From Kocuria dechangensis (GTDB lineage Bacteria; Actinomycetota; Actinomycetes; Actinomycetales; Micrococcaceae): a stretch of 64,000 nt of DNA. The translations under genes and the position numbers were made by a program. A model generated the notes under the pieces. That model did no database searches. It saw only the letters and a list, made by a program, of their open reading frames with translations, and was not told where the DNA came from. The stretch covers positions 1 through 64,000 of the forward strand of contig NZ_BMEQ01000010.1 of the NCBI RefSeq assembly GCF_014636775.1, read 5' to 3'. Below, piece after piece: positions 8,269 to 16,119 of the stretch (position 1 is the first letter of the stretch; every line of letters begins with the position of its first letter).

Positions 8269-8326
8269 CTACACCTCATGGTTTGAGGTCTACACACCAC
8301 TCTTCTCATCGTCCGACTAGGAAGCC

Positions 8327-9373
8327 ATGACACTCACCCTCACCGGTGTCCCACGCCGACATGCCATCCTGGTGGACGCCGGATACCTCCTTGCCGCTTC
8401 TGCTCACATGATCCAGGGCACCTCGTTGCGACGGTCCATCCAGGTGGACTGGGACAAGCTCATCCAGCACCTCAAGGAGGGCGTTTCCGAGCGAGCCTGT
8501 TCCTCCGAACTGCTCCGCCTGTTCTGGTACGACGCCACCGATGTCGAGCGGACAGCCAAGCGCAACCGGGAGCACGATCTCCTGCCTTTCATCGACGACG
8601 TGAAGCTGCGTCTGGGCAGGATGAACTCCGAGGGGCAGCAGAAGGGCGTGGATCTGCGCATCGGTCTGGACATGGTCAACCTGGCCCTGCAGAAGGCTGT
8701 CACTGACGTGTATCTCATCTCCGGGGACGACGACATCTCCGAGGCGGTGGAGATGGCCCAGGAGTACGGTCTCCGCGTCCACCTGTTCAACGTCCCCGAC
8801 GACACCTCCCGATTGACGGTACGGGCCACGGCCTACAACCTCGTCAAGATCGTGGACACCTGCACCGCCATCAAGCCCGAGCTGCTCCGCGATGCCATCA
8901 GGCCCAGCAAGGTCTCGCAGATCGCACCGGTTACACCGGTGTGCCCCACCCCTGCCCCCGCGCCTGTACCAGCCGCGGACAGGCGGGGCCCGGTTCCGTC
9001 GCCGGCGATGTTCAACGGCTCTGCTCCCTTCCTGGCATCGAGCTCGAGCCGCACGGTGTACAGCACCGGCTCGGGCGGCACCGGGTACTACTACGGGGAC
9101 CTCGCGGTGGACCAGGAACTGGCGGAGTACATCCCGGACGTGGCGCGCACCGTGGCCAAGGGCTGGCTCGGCTCCATCACCCAGGCGGAGCTGCAGCAGG
9201 CGCTCCGGGGCAAACCGTCCATCCCGCAGGACGTGGACCGGTCCTTGCTCCAGGACCTCACCACCAAGAGCGGGGACGCGAACCATGTGCTCAGCTACGA
9301 CCTGAAGGTGGACCTGCGGGCTCAATTCTGGAGAGCGGTCGAAGAGGTCAGCTCCCCGGCTCGGGTCAGATAA
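8327..9373 (+). CDS. NYN-domain protein (PIN-like ribonuclease fold)
   Basis: A 348-residue protein. Residues 12-190 match the NYN/LabA (DUF88) family of PIN-like metal-dependent nucleases: ILVDAGYLL supplies the first Asp, VDLRIGLDMVNLAL the middle Asp pair, and VYLISGDDDISEAV the C-terminal acidic triad. After a Pro/Ala linker, the C-terminal 100 residues form a helical domain (AEYIPDVARTVAKGW, ITQAELQQAL), possibly a winged-helix RNA-binding module, which is inference. No export signal is present, so it is cytosolic. The ATG at 8327 has an AGGA site just upstream. It lies at the left edge of the defence island but separately from its first operon. Confidence 0.78.
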   Translation: MTLTLTGVPRRHAILVDAGYLLAASAHMIQGTSLRRSIQVDWDKLIQHLKEGVSERACSSELLRLFWYDATDVERTAKRNREHDLLPFIDDVKLRLGRMNSEGQQKGVDLRIGLDMVNLALQKAVTDVYLISGDDDISEAVEMAQEYGLRVHLFNVPDDTSRLTVRATAYNLVKIVDTCTAIKPELLRDAIRPSKVSQIAPVTPVCPTPAPAPVPAADRRGPVPSPAMFNGSAPFLASSSSRTVYSTGSGGTGYYYGDLAVDQELAEYIPDVARTVAKGWLGSITQAELQQALRGKPSIPQDVDRSLLQDLTTKSGDANHVLSYDLKVDLRAQFWRAVEEVSSPARVR

Positions 9374-9379
9374 CGGGGC

Positions 9380-9415
9380 ACCGCCGGCGTTCGCAGCGGA
9401 TGCCTGTCCGGCGGT
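9380..9415. terminator. Possible terminator after NYN gene
   Basis: Perfect 8-bp arms ACCGCCGG/CCGGCGGT with a 20-nt loop start 6 nt after the NYN stop codon. The long loop and absent T-tract keep this tentative. Confidence 0.35.
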
Positions 9416-9487
9416 CCGCGTGACCCAGTGCGGGCGCCATCTGATCTTCGTACCAGCAATGCCTGCCCTCGACATAGAAGGAGAACG

Positions 9488-9601
9488 GTGATCGACATGG
9501 TCACGATGCGGGACATCTACAAGGACCTGCCCCAGAAGTGGCGCTCCCGCAAGCCGATGCGGGAGGTCTACGTGGTGGACCGGGAGTCGGAGGGGCGATG
9601 A
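9488..9601 (+). CDS. 37-residue ORF leading the McrBC-type operon
   Basis: A small frame starting at GTG 9488, preceded by a strong AGAAGGAGA site 4-5 nt upstream, and ending in TGA overlapping the mcrB ATG (ATGA). The peptide is basic and hydrophilic (MRDIYKDLPQKW, SRKPMREVYVV) with no signal or membrane helix. The strong ribosome-binding site and stop/start overlap suggest real translation, either as a functional peptide or as a leader that couples translation to mcrB. I do not recognise a family. Confidence 0.5.
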   Translation: MIDMVTMRDIYKDLPQKWRSRKPMREVYVVDRESEGR

Positions 9602-11373
9602 CGGACGTGACTGGCATAGAGACTGCCGGCCGTCCTATGGTGTCGCAGGATGCTCCCTTCCACTGGATCCCGTTCTACGAGGCCGTGGCCACCCGCCTGC
9701 TCGACTATCGGAACGACCGACCCGGGCTGGCCAGGGCTTTCGACGGCGTACGGGCAGATGTGGGATCCAAGGTGTACCCGGACGTGTTCCCTGACGGCCA
9801 CGAGGGGCCGGTGCAGGACATGTGCCCGTTCACGTTCATGTGGTTGTTCAGCCAGGACGGGCGCCCAGCGCGCCGTTCCCGGTTCGCCGGACTCGCCGCC
9901 GAGCATCTTGGTCTGGATGCTCCTGTGCCGTCGAGCTTCGTCGGAGCGACGGTGACCCGTTTGAAGCAGGCATGGTGGTTCCACTACGCGTCGAAGCGGA
10001 CGGACGAGGTCGACCGGATCTGGCGCCTGTTCATCGCCGGGTGCGCATGGGCCGACCGCTTCGACGACCCTGACCTCGAGGCGGAGTTCCGAACGGCCTT
10101 GGCCTCGGTCCTGCAGCGAACTGACCTCGGCTGGAGGGCCGCCGTGGGCCTGTTCTACGTCCGCCCCAACGTCTTCTTCCCCCTCGGGCAGAAACACCGG
10201 GCTTTCGTGCGAGAGCTGTTCGGATTCGAGACCCCTCCACCCACGAGCGACGATGCCGTGGAGGCGTACATCAGTCTGCTCCGTCGGGTGCAGGAGTATC
10301 TGTTAAGTCCCACCGCGAAACATCGCAGCATCGCGGAGATGTCCCATGACACCGAAGGGAAGAAGGACTCCGTGGACACAGACGCTGATCTTCCGTCGGA
10401 GCAGTTCCCGACTGCCCCTGCGATGACCGAGGAGGACGACCCCCATCCGGACGACGATGCGGCCTACGGGGTGGACCACCTCATCGCGGACGGGTGCTTC
10501 CTGCCACAGGCGGAGATCACGGCCGTGCTCCACACTCTGCGGCACAAGAAGAACGTCATCCTGCAAGGAGCCCCGGGAACGGGAAAGACCTGGCTGGCTC
10601 AACGGCTCGGGTGGATCCTCGCCGGCGAACGACGTGCGAACACCGTCCGGGTGGTGCAGTTCCACCCCAACACCTCCTACGAGGACTTCATCCGGGGATA
10701 TCGCCCGCAGGCGACCGACGACGGAGCGGCGGGGCTGGTGCTGACCGACGGGCCGTTCCTGCGCCTGGCCGAGCGGGCGCAGGAGACACCCGAAGTCGAT
10801 CACGTAATGGTGATTGAGGAGATCAACCGGGGCAATCCTGCCCGTTCCCTCGGCGAGATGCTCACGCTCATCGAGGCGTCCAAGCGCTCCGAGGAGCACG
10901 CCATGAACCTCACCTACGTCCAGAAGAACGACGACGAGGGCGGCGTGTGGCTGCCGCCGAACCTGCACGTGGTGGGCACGATGAACATCGCCGACCGATC
11001 GCTGGCGCTGGTTGACCTGGCACTGCGCCGGCGCTTCTCCTTCATCACGCTCGAACCTCAGCTCAACGAGGCGTGGATGCAGTGGACGACCTCCCGCATC
11101 AGGAGCCGGGGAGTGGACGCGGGGAGGTTCGTCCGGGCGGTGAAGGCCGGCATCGACGAGCTGAACGAGCAGATCCGCACGGATCCCTCGTTGGGCGGCA
11201 ACTTTGTGATCGGGCACAGCTTCGTGACACCCGTCGACGTCGTCGACGACGCCCCCGGGTGGTATCGCGAACAGGTGGAGACCTCCATTCGTCCGCTCCT
11301 GCACGAGTACTGGTTCGACGACCCCGAACGCGCGGCCGCGGCAGCGGACCGGCTGCTCGCCGTCCGGGCATGA
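9598..11373 (+). CDS. mcrB: McrB-like AAA+ GTPase/ATPase subunit
   Basis: A 591-residue predicted motor subunit of a McrBC-type (type IV) modification-dependent restriction system. The N-terminal ~220 residues are a variable, likely target-sensing domain that I do not recognise, followed by an acidic linker (about 260-290). The AAA+ core shows Walker A GAPGTGKT (about 324-331), Walker B VMVIEEINRG (about 403-412) and the McrB-type signature MNIADRSLALVDLALRRRF (from about 462). The start is the ATG at 9598, overlapping the stop of the 37-residue ORF. A longer upstream frame is non-coding. It overlaps mcrC by 4 bases. Substrate modification cannot be read from sequence. Confidence 0.85.
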   Translation: MTDVTGIETAGRPMVSQDAPFHWIPFYEAVATRLLDYRNDRPGLARAFDGVRADVGSKVYPDVFPDGHEGPVQDMCPFTFMWLFSQDGRPARRSRFAGLAAEHLGLDAPVPSSFVGATVTRLKQAWWFHYASKRTDEVDRIWRLFIAGCAWADRFDDPDLEAEFRTALASVLQRTDLGWRAAVGLFYVRPNVFFPLGQKHRAFVRELFGFETPPPTSDDAVEAYISLLRRVQEYLLSPTAKHRSIAEMSHDTEGKKDSVDTDADLPSEQFPTAPAMTEEDDPHPDDDAAYGVDHLIADGCFLPQAEITAVLHTLRHKKNVILQGAPGTGKTWLAQRLGWILAGERRANTVRVVQFHPNTSYEDFIRGYRPQATDDGAAGLVLTDGPFLRLAERAQETPEVDHVMVIEEINRGNPARSLGEMLTLIEASKRSEEHAMNLTYVQKNDDEGGVWLPPNLHVVGTMNIADRSLALVDLALRRRFSFITLEPQLNEAWMQWTTSRIRSRGVDAGRFVRAVKAGIDELNEQIRTDPSLGGNFVIGHSFVTPVDVVDDAPGWYREQVETSIRPLLHEYWFDDPERAAAAADRLLAVRA

Positions 11374-12530
11374 CGATGAGCGAGCCGGACGACGGCGCCG
11401 TCGGCGTCGTCGTCGGCGAGGGCTCGACCCGGATTCCGATCCGGAACCTCTGGCTGCTCTACCTGTACGCGGCGGAGCTGTACGAGCACCTGTCGACGTC
11501 CGAGCGGGTGCAGGGAGAGAGCAACCCGACTGCGCTCGCGGATCTGGCCGCGCGGATCCTGCTCGCCGAGGTTAGAAGCCGACTGCGACGCGGGCTGACT
11601 CCCGGATATGTCGCTCGGCACGAGGTGCTCACGCACGTGCGGGACCGGGTGGACCAGATCACCACCGCGCGGGGCATGCTGCTCGAACGAGGACGTGTCG
11701 CGTGCGACTTCGAGGAGCTGACGGTCGATACCCCGCGCAACCGCTATGTCTGCGCCGCGCTCCTGACCGCCGCACGGTGGCTCGGCGGCACGGGGGTTCC
11801 CCGTTCCGCCCAGCCGTTCCGGGACTCATCGCTGGCACATGACTGCCGTGCTGCGGCGGCCGACATGCAGCGGCTCGGCGTCACCGCGGGACGTCCGGAT
11901 CCGCTGACGCCGCGGACACAGACCTACAGCCATTTCGACCGCGACGACCGCAGGATGGTCGCCGCTGCTCAGCTCCTGCTCGAGCTGGCTCTGCCCAGCC
12001 ACGCGACCGGCCGCACGGCGATTCGAGGACTCGACTGGTCGGAGCATGGCCTCCGCCGGTTGTTCGAGGAGGCCGTGCGACGGTTCCTCGCAGTGCACCT
12101 CCGCCCGGAGGGCTGGTCCGTGGGCAAGCAGCAGCTCCGTTGGCCCTCTTCGTCGACGAGTTCCATGGGGCAACTGCTGCCGGTGATGGAGGCGGACGTT
12201 GTGCTGGAACACCGACAAAGCCGACGGAGGATCGTGCTCGACACCAAGTTCACGACCGCCTTCTCGAAGCAGTTCGGTCACCGCGGTGGCGGGCTGCGCT
12301 CGGAGCACCTCTACCAGCTGTACACGTACGTCCGGAGCCAGGAGCAGCTTGTGGGTGGCGACGTCCGGACCGAGGGGGTCCTGCTCTACCCGGCGACGGA
12401 GCAGGCGCCGGCGCTGGACGTGACGACTGAGATGCACGGGCACGTCTTCCGTGTTCTCACGGTCGACCTGGCAGCACCGGCGATGGCCATTCAGAAACGG
12501 TTGTTGTCCGTGACTGCTTCTTCGAGCTGA
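11370..12530 (+). CDS. mcrC: McrC-like PD-(D/E)XK nuclease subunit
   Basis: A 386-residue partner of the McrB-like motor. The N-terminal region (IRNLWLLYLYAAELYEHL) and the central helical part resemble McrC/5-methylcytosine restriction subunits. The C-terminal nuclease domain has MEADVV (Asp276) and VLDTKF (Asp291-x-Lys293), the expected PD-(D/E)XK arrangement. ATG at 11370 overlaps the mcrB stop (ATGA). In the family, McrC binds the McrB ring and cuts DNA when translocation is blocked. The operon ends here, 370 bp before the DISARM operon. Confidence 0.85.
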   Translation: MTMSEPDDGAVGVVVGEGSTRIPIRNLWLLYLYAAELYEHLSTSERVQGESNPTALADLAARILLAEVRSRLRRGLTPGYVARHEVLTHVRDRVDQITTARGMLLERGRVACDFEELTVDTPRNRYVCAALLTAARWLGGTGVPRSAQPFRDSSLAHDCRAAAADMQRLGVTAGRPDPLTPRTQTYSHFDRDDRRMVAAAQLLLELALPSHATGRTAIRGLDWSEHGLRRLFEEAVRRFLAVHLRPEGWSVGKQQLRWPSSSTSSMGQLLPVMEADVVLEHRQSRRRIVLDTKFTTAFSKQFGHRGGGLRSEHLYQLYTYVRSQEQLVGGDVRTEGVLLYPATEQAPALDVTTEMHGHVFRVLTVDLAAPAMAIQKRLLSVTASSS

Positions 12531-12900
12531 CTACGGGTTGCGCAGCTCTCGCACCCCAGCTGTCCCTGAGGGAGGGGACGAGAGTCTGAGTCCTTGAGTC
12601 CTGAGTGCAACGTTCGCGGTCTGCCAATGAGAAGGGGACCCTCGAATCGTTGATGAGCCGCAGCCCGATGGGGGTTACGTCTCAATGTTTACGCCGTGTC
12701 TGCGCTCTACGAGGTCTCTGGGCAACTTAAAGATCCATTTTCATGTATTTGCCATAGCATGAGACTACGTCGTGGACCGAGCGATCCAACTGCGTTCTCC
12801 CCCTCGCGGTCCCCGCGACGAACGCAGCTTGCCGGACGGGCCCGCGCGCCTCCCCGCGACGTTCTGCACGTCGCGCGGACGAGGGAGAGCGGGGCGGCCG
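12531..12900. other. Intergenic region before the DISARM operon
   Basis: This gap of 370 bp probably contains the DISARM promoter. It holds a short tandem repeat (three copies of about 8 bp around TGAGTCC at 12585-12608) and an AT-richer stretch (about 12720-12770). Short frames here overlap the first bases of drmD and look non-coding. Confidence 0.4.
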
Positions 12901-15900
12901 ATGAGTGCCGTAGCGGAAAGCGTCATCGCAGCGCAGGAAGAAACCGAAGCGCACCTTGGGAACGGGCTCCCGCCTGTCCCTGAGCCGGGTCAGGTGGTCG
13001 AGGTGCGCGGCTCGCGATGGGCCGTCGCGGACGTCCAGACGCAGGGGCTCGGACGCAGTCCCGCGGACGAGTCCGCGGCGCGGATGGAGCATGTCGTCTC
13101 GCTGCAGTCCCTCGACGAGGACCGTCTCGGCGAAGAGCTCGACGTCGTGTGGGAGCTCGAAGTCGGTCACACCGTCGCTCCGGACCAAGGGCTCCCCGAT
13201 ACCATCACGCCGGAAGGCTTCGACGACCCCAACACGCTGGCTGCCTTCGTGGACGCCGTGCGGTGGGGCGCCGTCACCTCCGCCGACGCCAAGGCCTACC
13301 AGTCCCCCTTCCGCTCCGGCGCGACCGTCGAGGCCTACCAGCTGGAGCCGCTCCGCCGAGCGCTCCAGGCCCCCCGCACCAATCTGCTGCTCGCCGATGA
13401 CGTCGGTCTGGGCAAGACCATCGAGGCGGGCCTGGTGATCCAGGAACTGCTGCTGCGCCACCGGGCCAGGTCCGTGGTCATCGTCTGCCCGCCCAGCCTG
13501 TCGCTGAAGTGGCAGGACGAGATGCGGGACAAGTTCGGCCTGGACTTCGTCATCGTCAACAGCGACCTCATGGCCGAAGTCCGCCGGACGCACGGCCTCA
13601 ACGCCAACCCGTTCAACCTGTTCCCCCGGGTGATCGTCAGCATGGCCTGGCTCCCCGGCCTCCGGGCGCAACGGCTCCTCCGCGACGCCTACGCCCAGGT
13701 GCGCGACGCCAACAGCGCTCGCCGTTTCGCGTTCGACATCCTCGTGGTCGACGAGGCACACCACGTCGCCCCGGCCAGCCCGAGTGCCGCTCCCGGCAGC
13801 CGCGGTTACGCCGTCGACAGCGATCGCACGCGCGCAGTGCGAGCGCTGGCCGAGAAGTGCGAGCACCGCCTCTTCCTCAGCGCCACACCGCACAACGGAC
13901 ACCCAGAGTCCTTCACCGCCCTGCTGGAGATGATCGACAGCCGGCGCTTCAGCCGCGGGGCCACCATCGACGAGCGAGCCCTCAAGGAGGTAGCGGTCCG
14001 GCGCCTCAAGTCCGAAATCAAGGACAAGGACTTCAAGGCCCGCCAGGTCAAGACGCTTCCCTTCACCCCCGACGCGGACGAGCAGGAACAGTTCGAGAAG
14101 CTGGCGCGCATCCTGGTGGACAGCGCACGGGCTAACGGGAAGAAGTCCTCCGGTGACATCGTCGCGATGCTTCTGAAAAAGCGGTTCCTTTCCAGCCCGT
14201 GGGCTTTTGCCCGCACTCTGCAGCACTACGAAACGGCATCCGCCGTCGGACGCTTGTCGGACCTCGACGACGAGGACTACTACGAGGAGGTCCTCGGCAG
14301 TGGGGCCTCCGACGAGGAAGAGGGCCTGTTCGACCAGCCGGAGTTCAACACGCTGAGGCAGAGCAAGAAGTCGGACCCTCTCAGCACCGCAACTCCTGCG
14401 GAGATCCGAGAGCTCACCGCCTGGGGCAGCAGCTACGAGCACCGCCCGGACTCCCGTCTGCAGGAGCTCATCGGCTTCCTCGACGCCGTCTGCCGCCCCG
14501 ACGGCACATGGACCAACGAACGGGTCGTGGTCTTCACCGAGTACGCCGACACCTTGGACTGGATCGTGCGCGTGCTGCAGCAGAAGGGTTACAGCGACGA
14601 CGTGCTCGCCGTCATCCAGGGCTCAACCCCGGCCGAAGAGCGCGAGGACATCCGTGCCCGCTTCAGCACCGACCCCAGCACCGAAGGCACCGAACAGCTT
14701 CCGCGCGTCCTGGTCGCCACGGACTCCGCCGGCGAGGGCATCGACCTCCAGGCCTACTGCCACCGCCTGGTGAACTTCGACATCCCCTTCAACCCGTCCC
14801 GGCTCGAGCAGCGCATCGGCCGCGTCGACCGATACGGCCAGAAGCGCACGCCCGAGATCTATCACTTCGCGCCGGCGTCGAAGTCCACGACGTACGCGGC
14901 GGACATGGACTTCATGCGTCGCATTGCCGAGAAGATCGGCAACGTCGCCCAGGACCTCGGCTCCGCCAACCAGGTCATCGACGCGGAGGTCCAGGAGCAC
15001 TTCACCGGCCCGAGCCGCACTCGCAAGGCTGCCAAGTCGGCGCAGGACACCGGCAACGCCATCATCACACGCACGCTGGCCGGCGGCATGAACCTCAGCC
15101 GACAGCTCACGGAGCTCTCCCAGTCCTACGCCGAGCGAAAGGAGGAGATGCACCTCACCCCCGGCAACGCCCGCCGGGTGCTGGACACCGCCCTCGCGCT
15201 GACCACCCAGCCCCAGCTCGAGGAGATCGGGAACGAGTGGACTAACGCTCAGGTCTTCGCGGTCCCGGCGCTCGGCCCCTCCTGGCAGACGGCCCTGCGC
15301 GGGCTGGACACTCGCCTCACACCAGGCCAGTGGCGTCCGATCACCTTCGACGACCAAGCCGCCGCTGATCGGGACGACCTCGTCTACGTCCACCTGGGCC
15401 ACGCCCTGATGCAGAAGTCGGCGCGCCTGCTGCGCTCGGCGCTGTTCAGCACCGACTCGCAGGTCAACCGCGTCACCGCCGTGGTGGTCGACGACCTTCC
15501 GCAGTCCTGTGTGGCGGCGGTGTCCCGCCTCGTCCTCGTGGGACGTGGCGGCATCCGCCTCCACGAGGAGGTGTTCCTCACCGGTATCCGGATCGGCGGT
15601 CAGGACATCGCCGAGGCCAAGGTCGAAGACCTCCTCAACGACACGCTGGACGCAGAGAACCTTGCGCTCGCCGATCGTCCGGTGCGCGAGTACCTCGTGG
15701 AGCAGTGGAACGCCGACAACTCCTACCTCCGGGAACGACTGCGCTCGGCCATGGAGCGCCGCGCTGAGCGCCATCAGCAACGCGTCACCGCCGCGCTCGA
15801 GGAACGGCGGGACGCCGACGTTGCACGCGCCCGGGAGATCTTCCAGGCCTTCCGCCTCAATCTCACCGAGTCCCGGCAGCGTCTCGCCCGGGAGATTCAG

Positions 15901-16119
15901 GAAGAGGAACAGACGCTGCTGCCCGACGACCAACAGCATCAACGACGACGGGACATGCAGGCGATGGAGCAACGACTGGCCAGCCTGGCCGAGGAGGAGC
16001 AACGCGAAGTGGACGCCATCCGGGAACGCTATGCCGAGATCAAACCGCACGTCTCCGCGGCCGCCGTGGTGTTCGCACTGACGCCGGCGGACGCGGCGGC
16101 GGGGAAGGTGACCCGCTGA
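12901..16119 (+). CDS. drmD: DISARM SNF2-type helicase DrmD
   Basis: A 1072-residue SNF2-like ATPase and the class 1 DISARM marker subunit. Motif I ADDVGLGKT (about 165-173), motif II DEAH (284-287), motif III SATPHNGH (about 327), and in the second RecA lobe VVVFTEYADT, ATDSAGEGIDLQ and IGRVDRYGQ (about 639). The C-terminal part is long and helical with charged coiled-coil segments (about 930-1050). ATG at 12901 is chosen because the upstream extension is low-complexity Arg/Pro and a GGGAGAG site precedes it. The stop overlaps the start of drmMI (TGATG). In DISARM it is thought to assist methylation and recognition of foreign DNA. Confidence 0.9.
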   Translation: MSAVAESVIAAQEETEAHLGNGLPPVPEPGQVVEVRGSRWAVADVQTQGLGRSPADESAARMEHVVSLQSLDEDRLGEELDVVWELEVGHTVAPDQGLPDTITPEGFDDPNTLAAFVDAVRWGAVTSADAKAYQSPFRSGATVEAYQLEPLRRALQAPRTNLLLADDVGLGKTIEAGLVIQELLLRHRARSVVIVCPPSLSLKWQDEMRDKFGLDFVIVNSDLMAEVRRTHGLNANPFNLFPRVIVSMAWLPGLRAQRLLRDAYAQVRDANSARRFAFDILVVDEAHHVAPASPSAAPGSRGYAVDSDRTRAVRALAEKCEHRLFLSATPHNGHPESFTALLEMIDSRRFSRGATIDERALKEVAVRRLKSEIKDKDFKARQVKTLPFTPDADEQEQFEKLARILVDSARANGKKSSGDIVAMLLKKRFLSSPWAFARTLQHYETASAVGRLSDLDDEDYYEEVLGSGASDEEEGLFDQPEFNTLRQSKKSDPLSTATPAEIRELTAWGSSYEHRPDSRLQELIGFLDAVCRPDGTWTNERVVVFTEYADTLDWIVRVLQQKGYSDDVLAVIQGSTPAEEREDIRARFSTDPSTEGTEQLPRVLVATDSAGEGIDLQAYCHRLVNFDIPFNPSRLEQRIGRVDRYGQKRTPEIYHFAPASKSTTYAADMDFMRRIAEKIGNVAQDLGSANQVIDAEVQEHFTGPSRTRKAAKSAQDTGNAIITRTLAGGMNLSRQLTELSQSYAERKEEMHLTPGNARRVLDTALALTTQPQLEEIGNEWTNAQVFAVPALGPSWQTALRGLDTRLTPGQWRPITFDDQAAADRDDLVYVHLGHALMQKSARLLRSALFSTDSQVNRVTAVVVDDLPQSCVAAVSRLVLVGRGGIRLHEEVFLTGIRIGGQDIAEAKVEDLLNDTLDAENLALADRPVREYLVEQWNADNSYLRERLRSAMERRAERHQQRVTAALEERRDADVARAREIFQAFRLNLTESRQRLAREIQEEEQTLLPDDQQHQRRRDMQAMEQRLASLAEEEQREVDAIRERYAEIKPHVSAAAVVFALTPADAAAGKVTR

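Larger units (their letters stand above)
7705..8326. other. 622-bp intergenic region with structured repeats, no gene seen
   Basis: The gap lies between the divergent metalloprotease and NYN genes. No convincing reading frame was found. It holds two neighbouring hairpins with the same CGTC loop (7922-7940, 7955-7970), a 12-bp inverted repeat (8236-8268) and a 6-bp inverted repeat (8273-8289). The local base composition around 8040-8110 is more AT-rich than the flanks, so a promoter may lie there. Confidence 0.5.

Noticed and set aside
12585-12608. Short repeats as a possible CRISPR fragment
   Set aside because: Units are only about 8 bp, contiguous and imperfect with no spacers; no cas gene is near.
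12727-14442. 571-codon antisense frame over drmD
   Set aside because: drmD motifs on the other strand are unambiguous; the antisense product has no recognisable domain.
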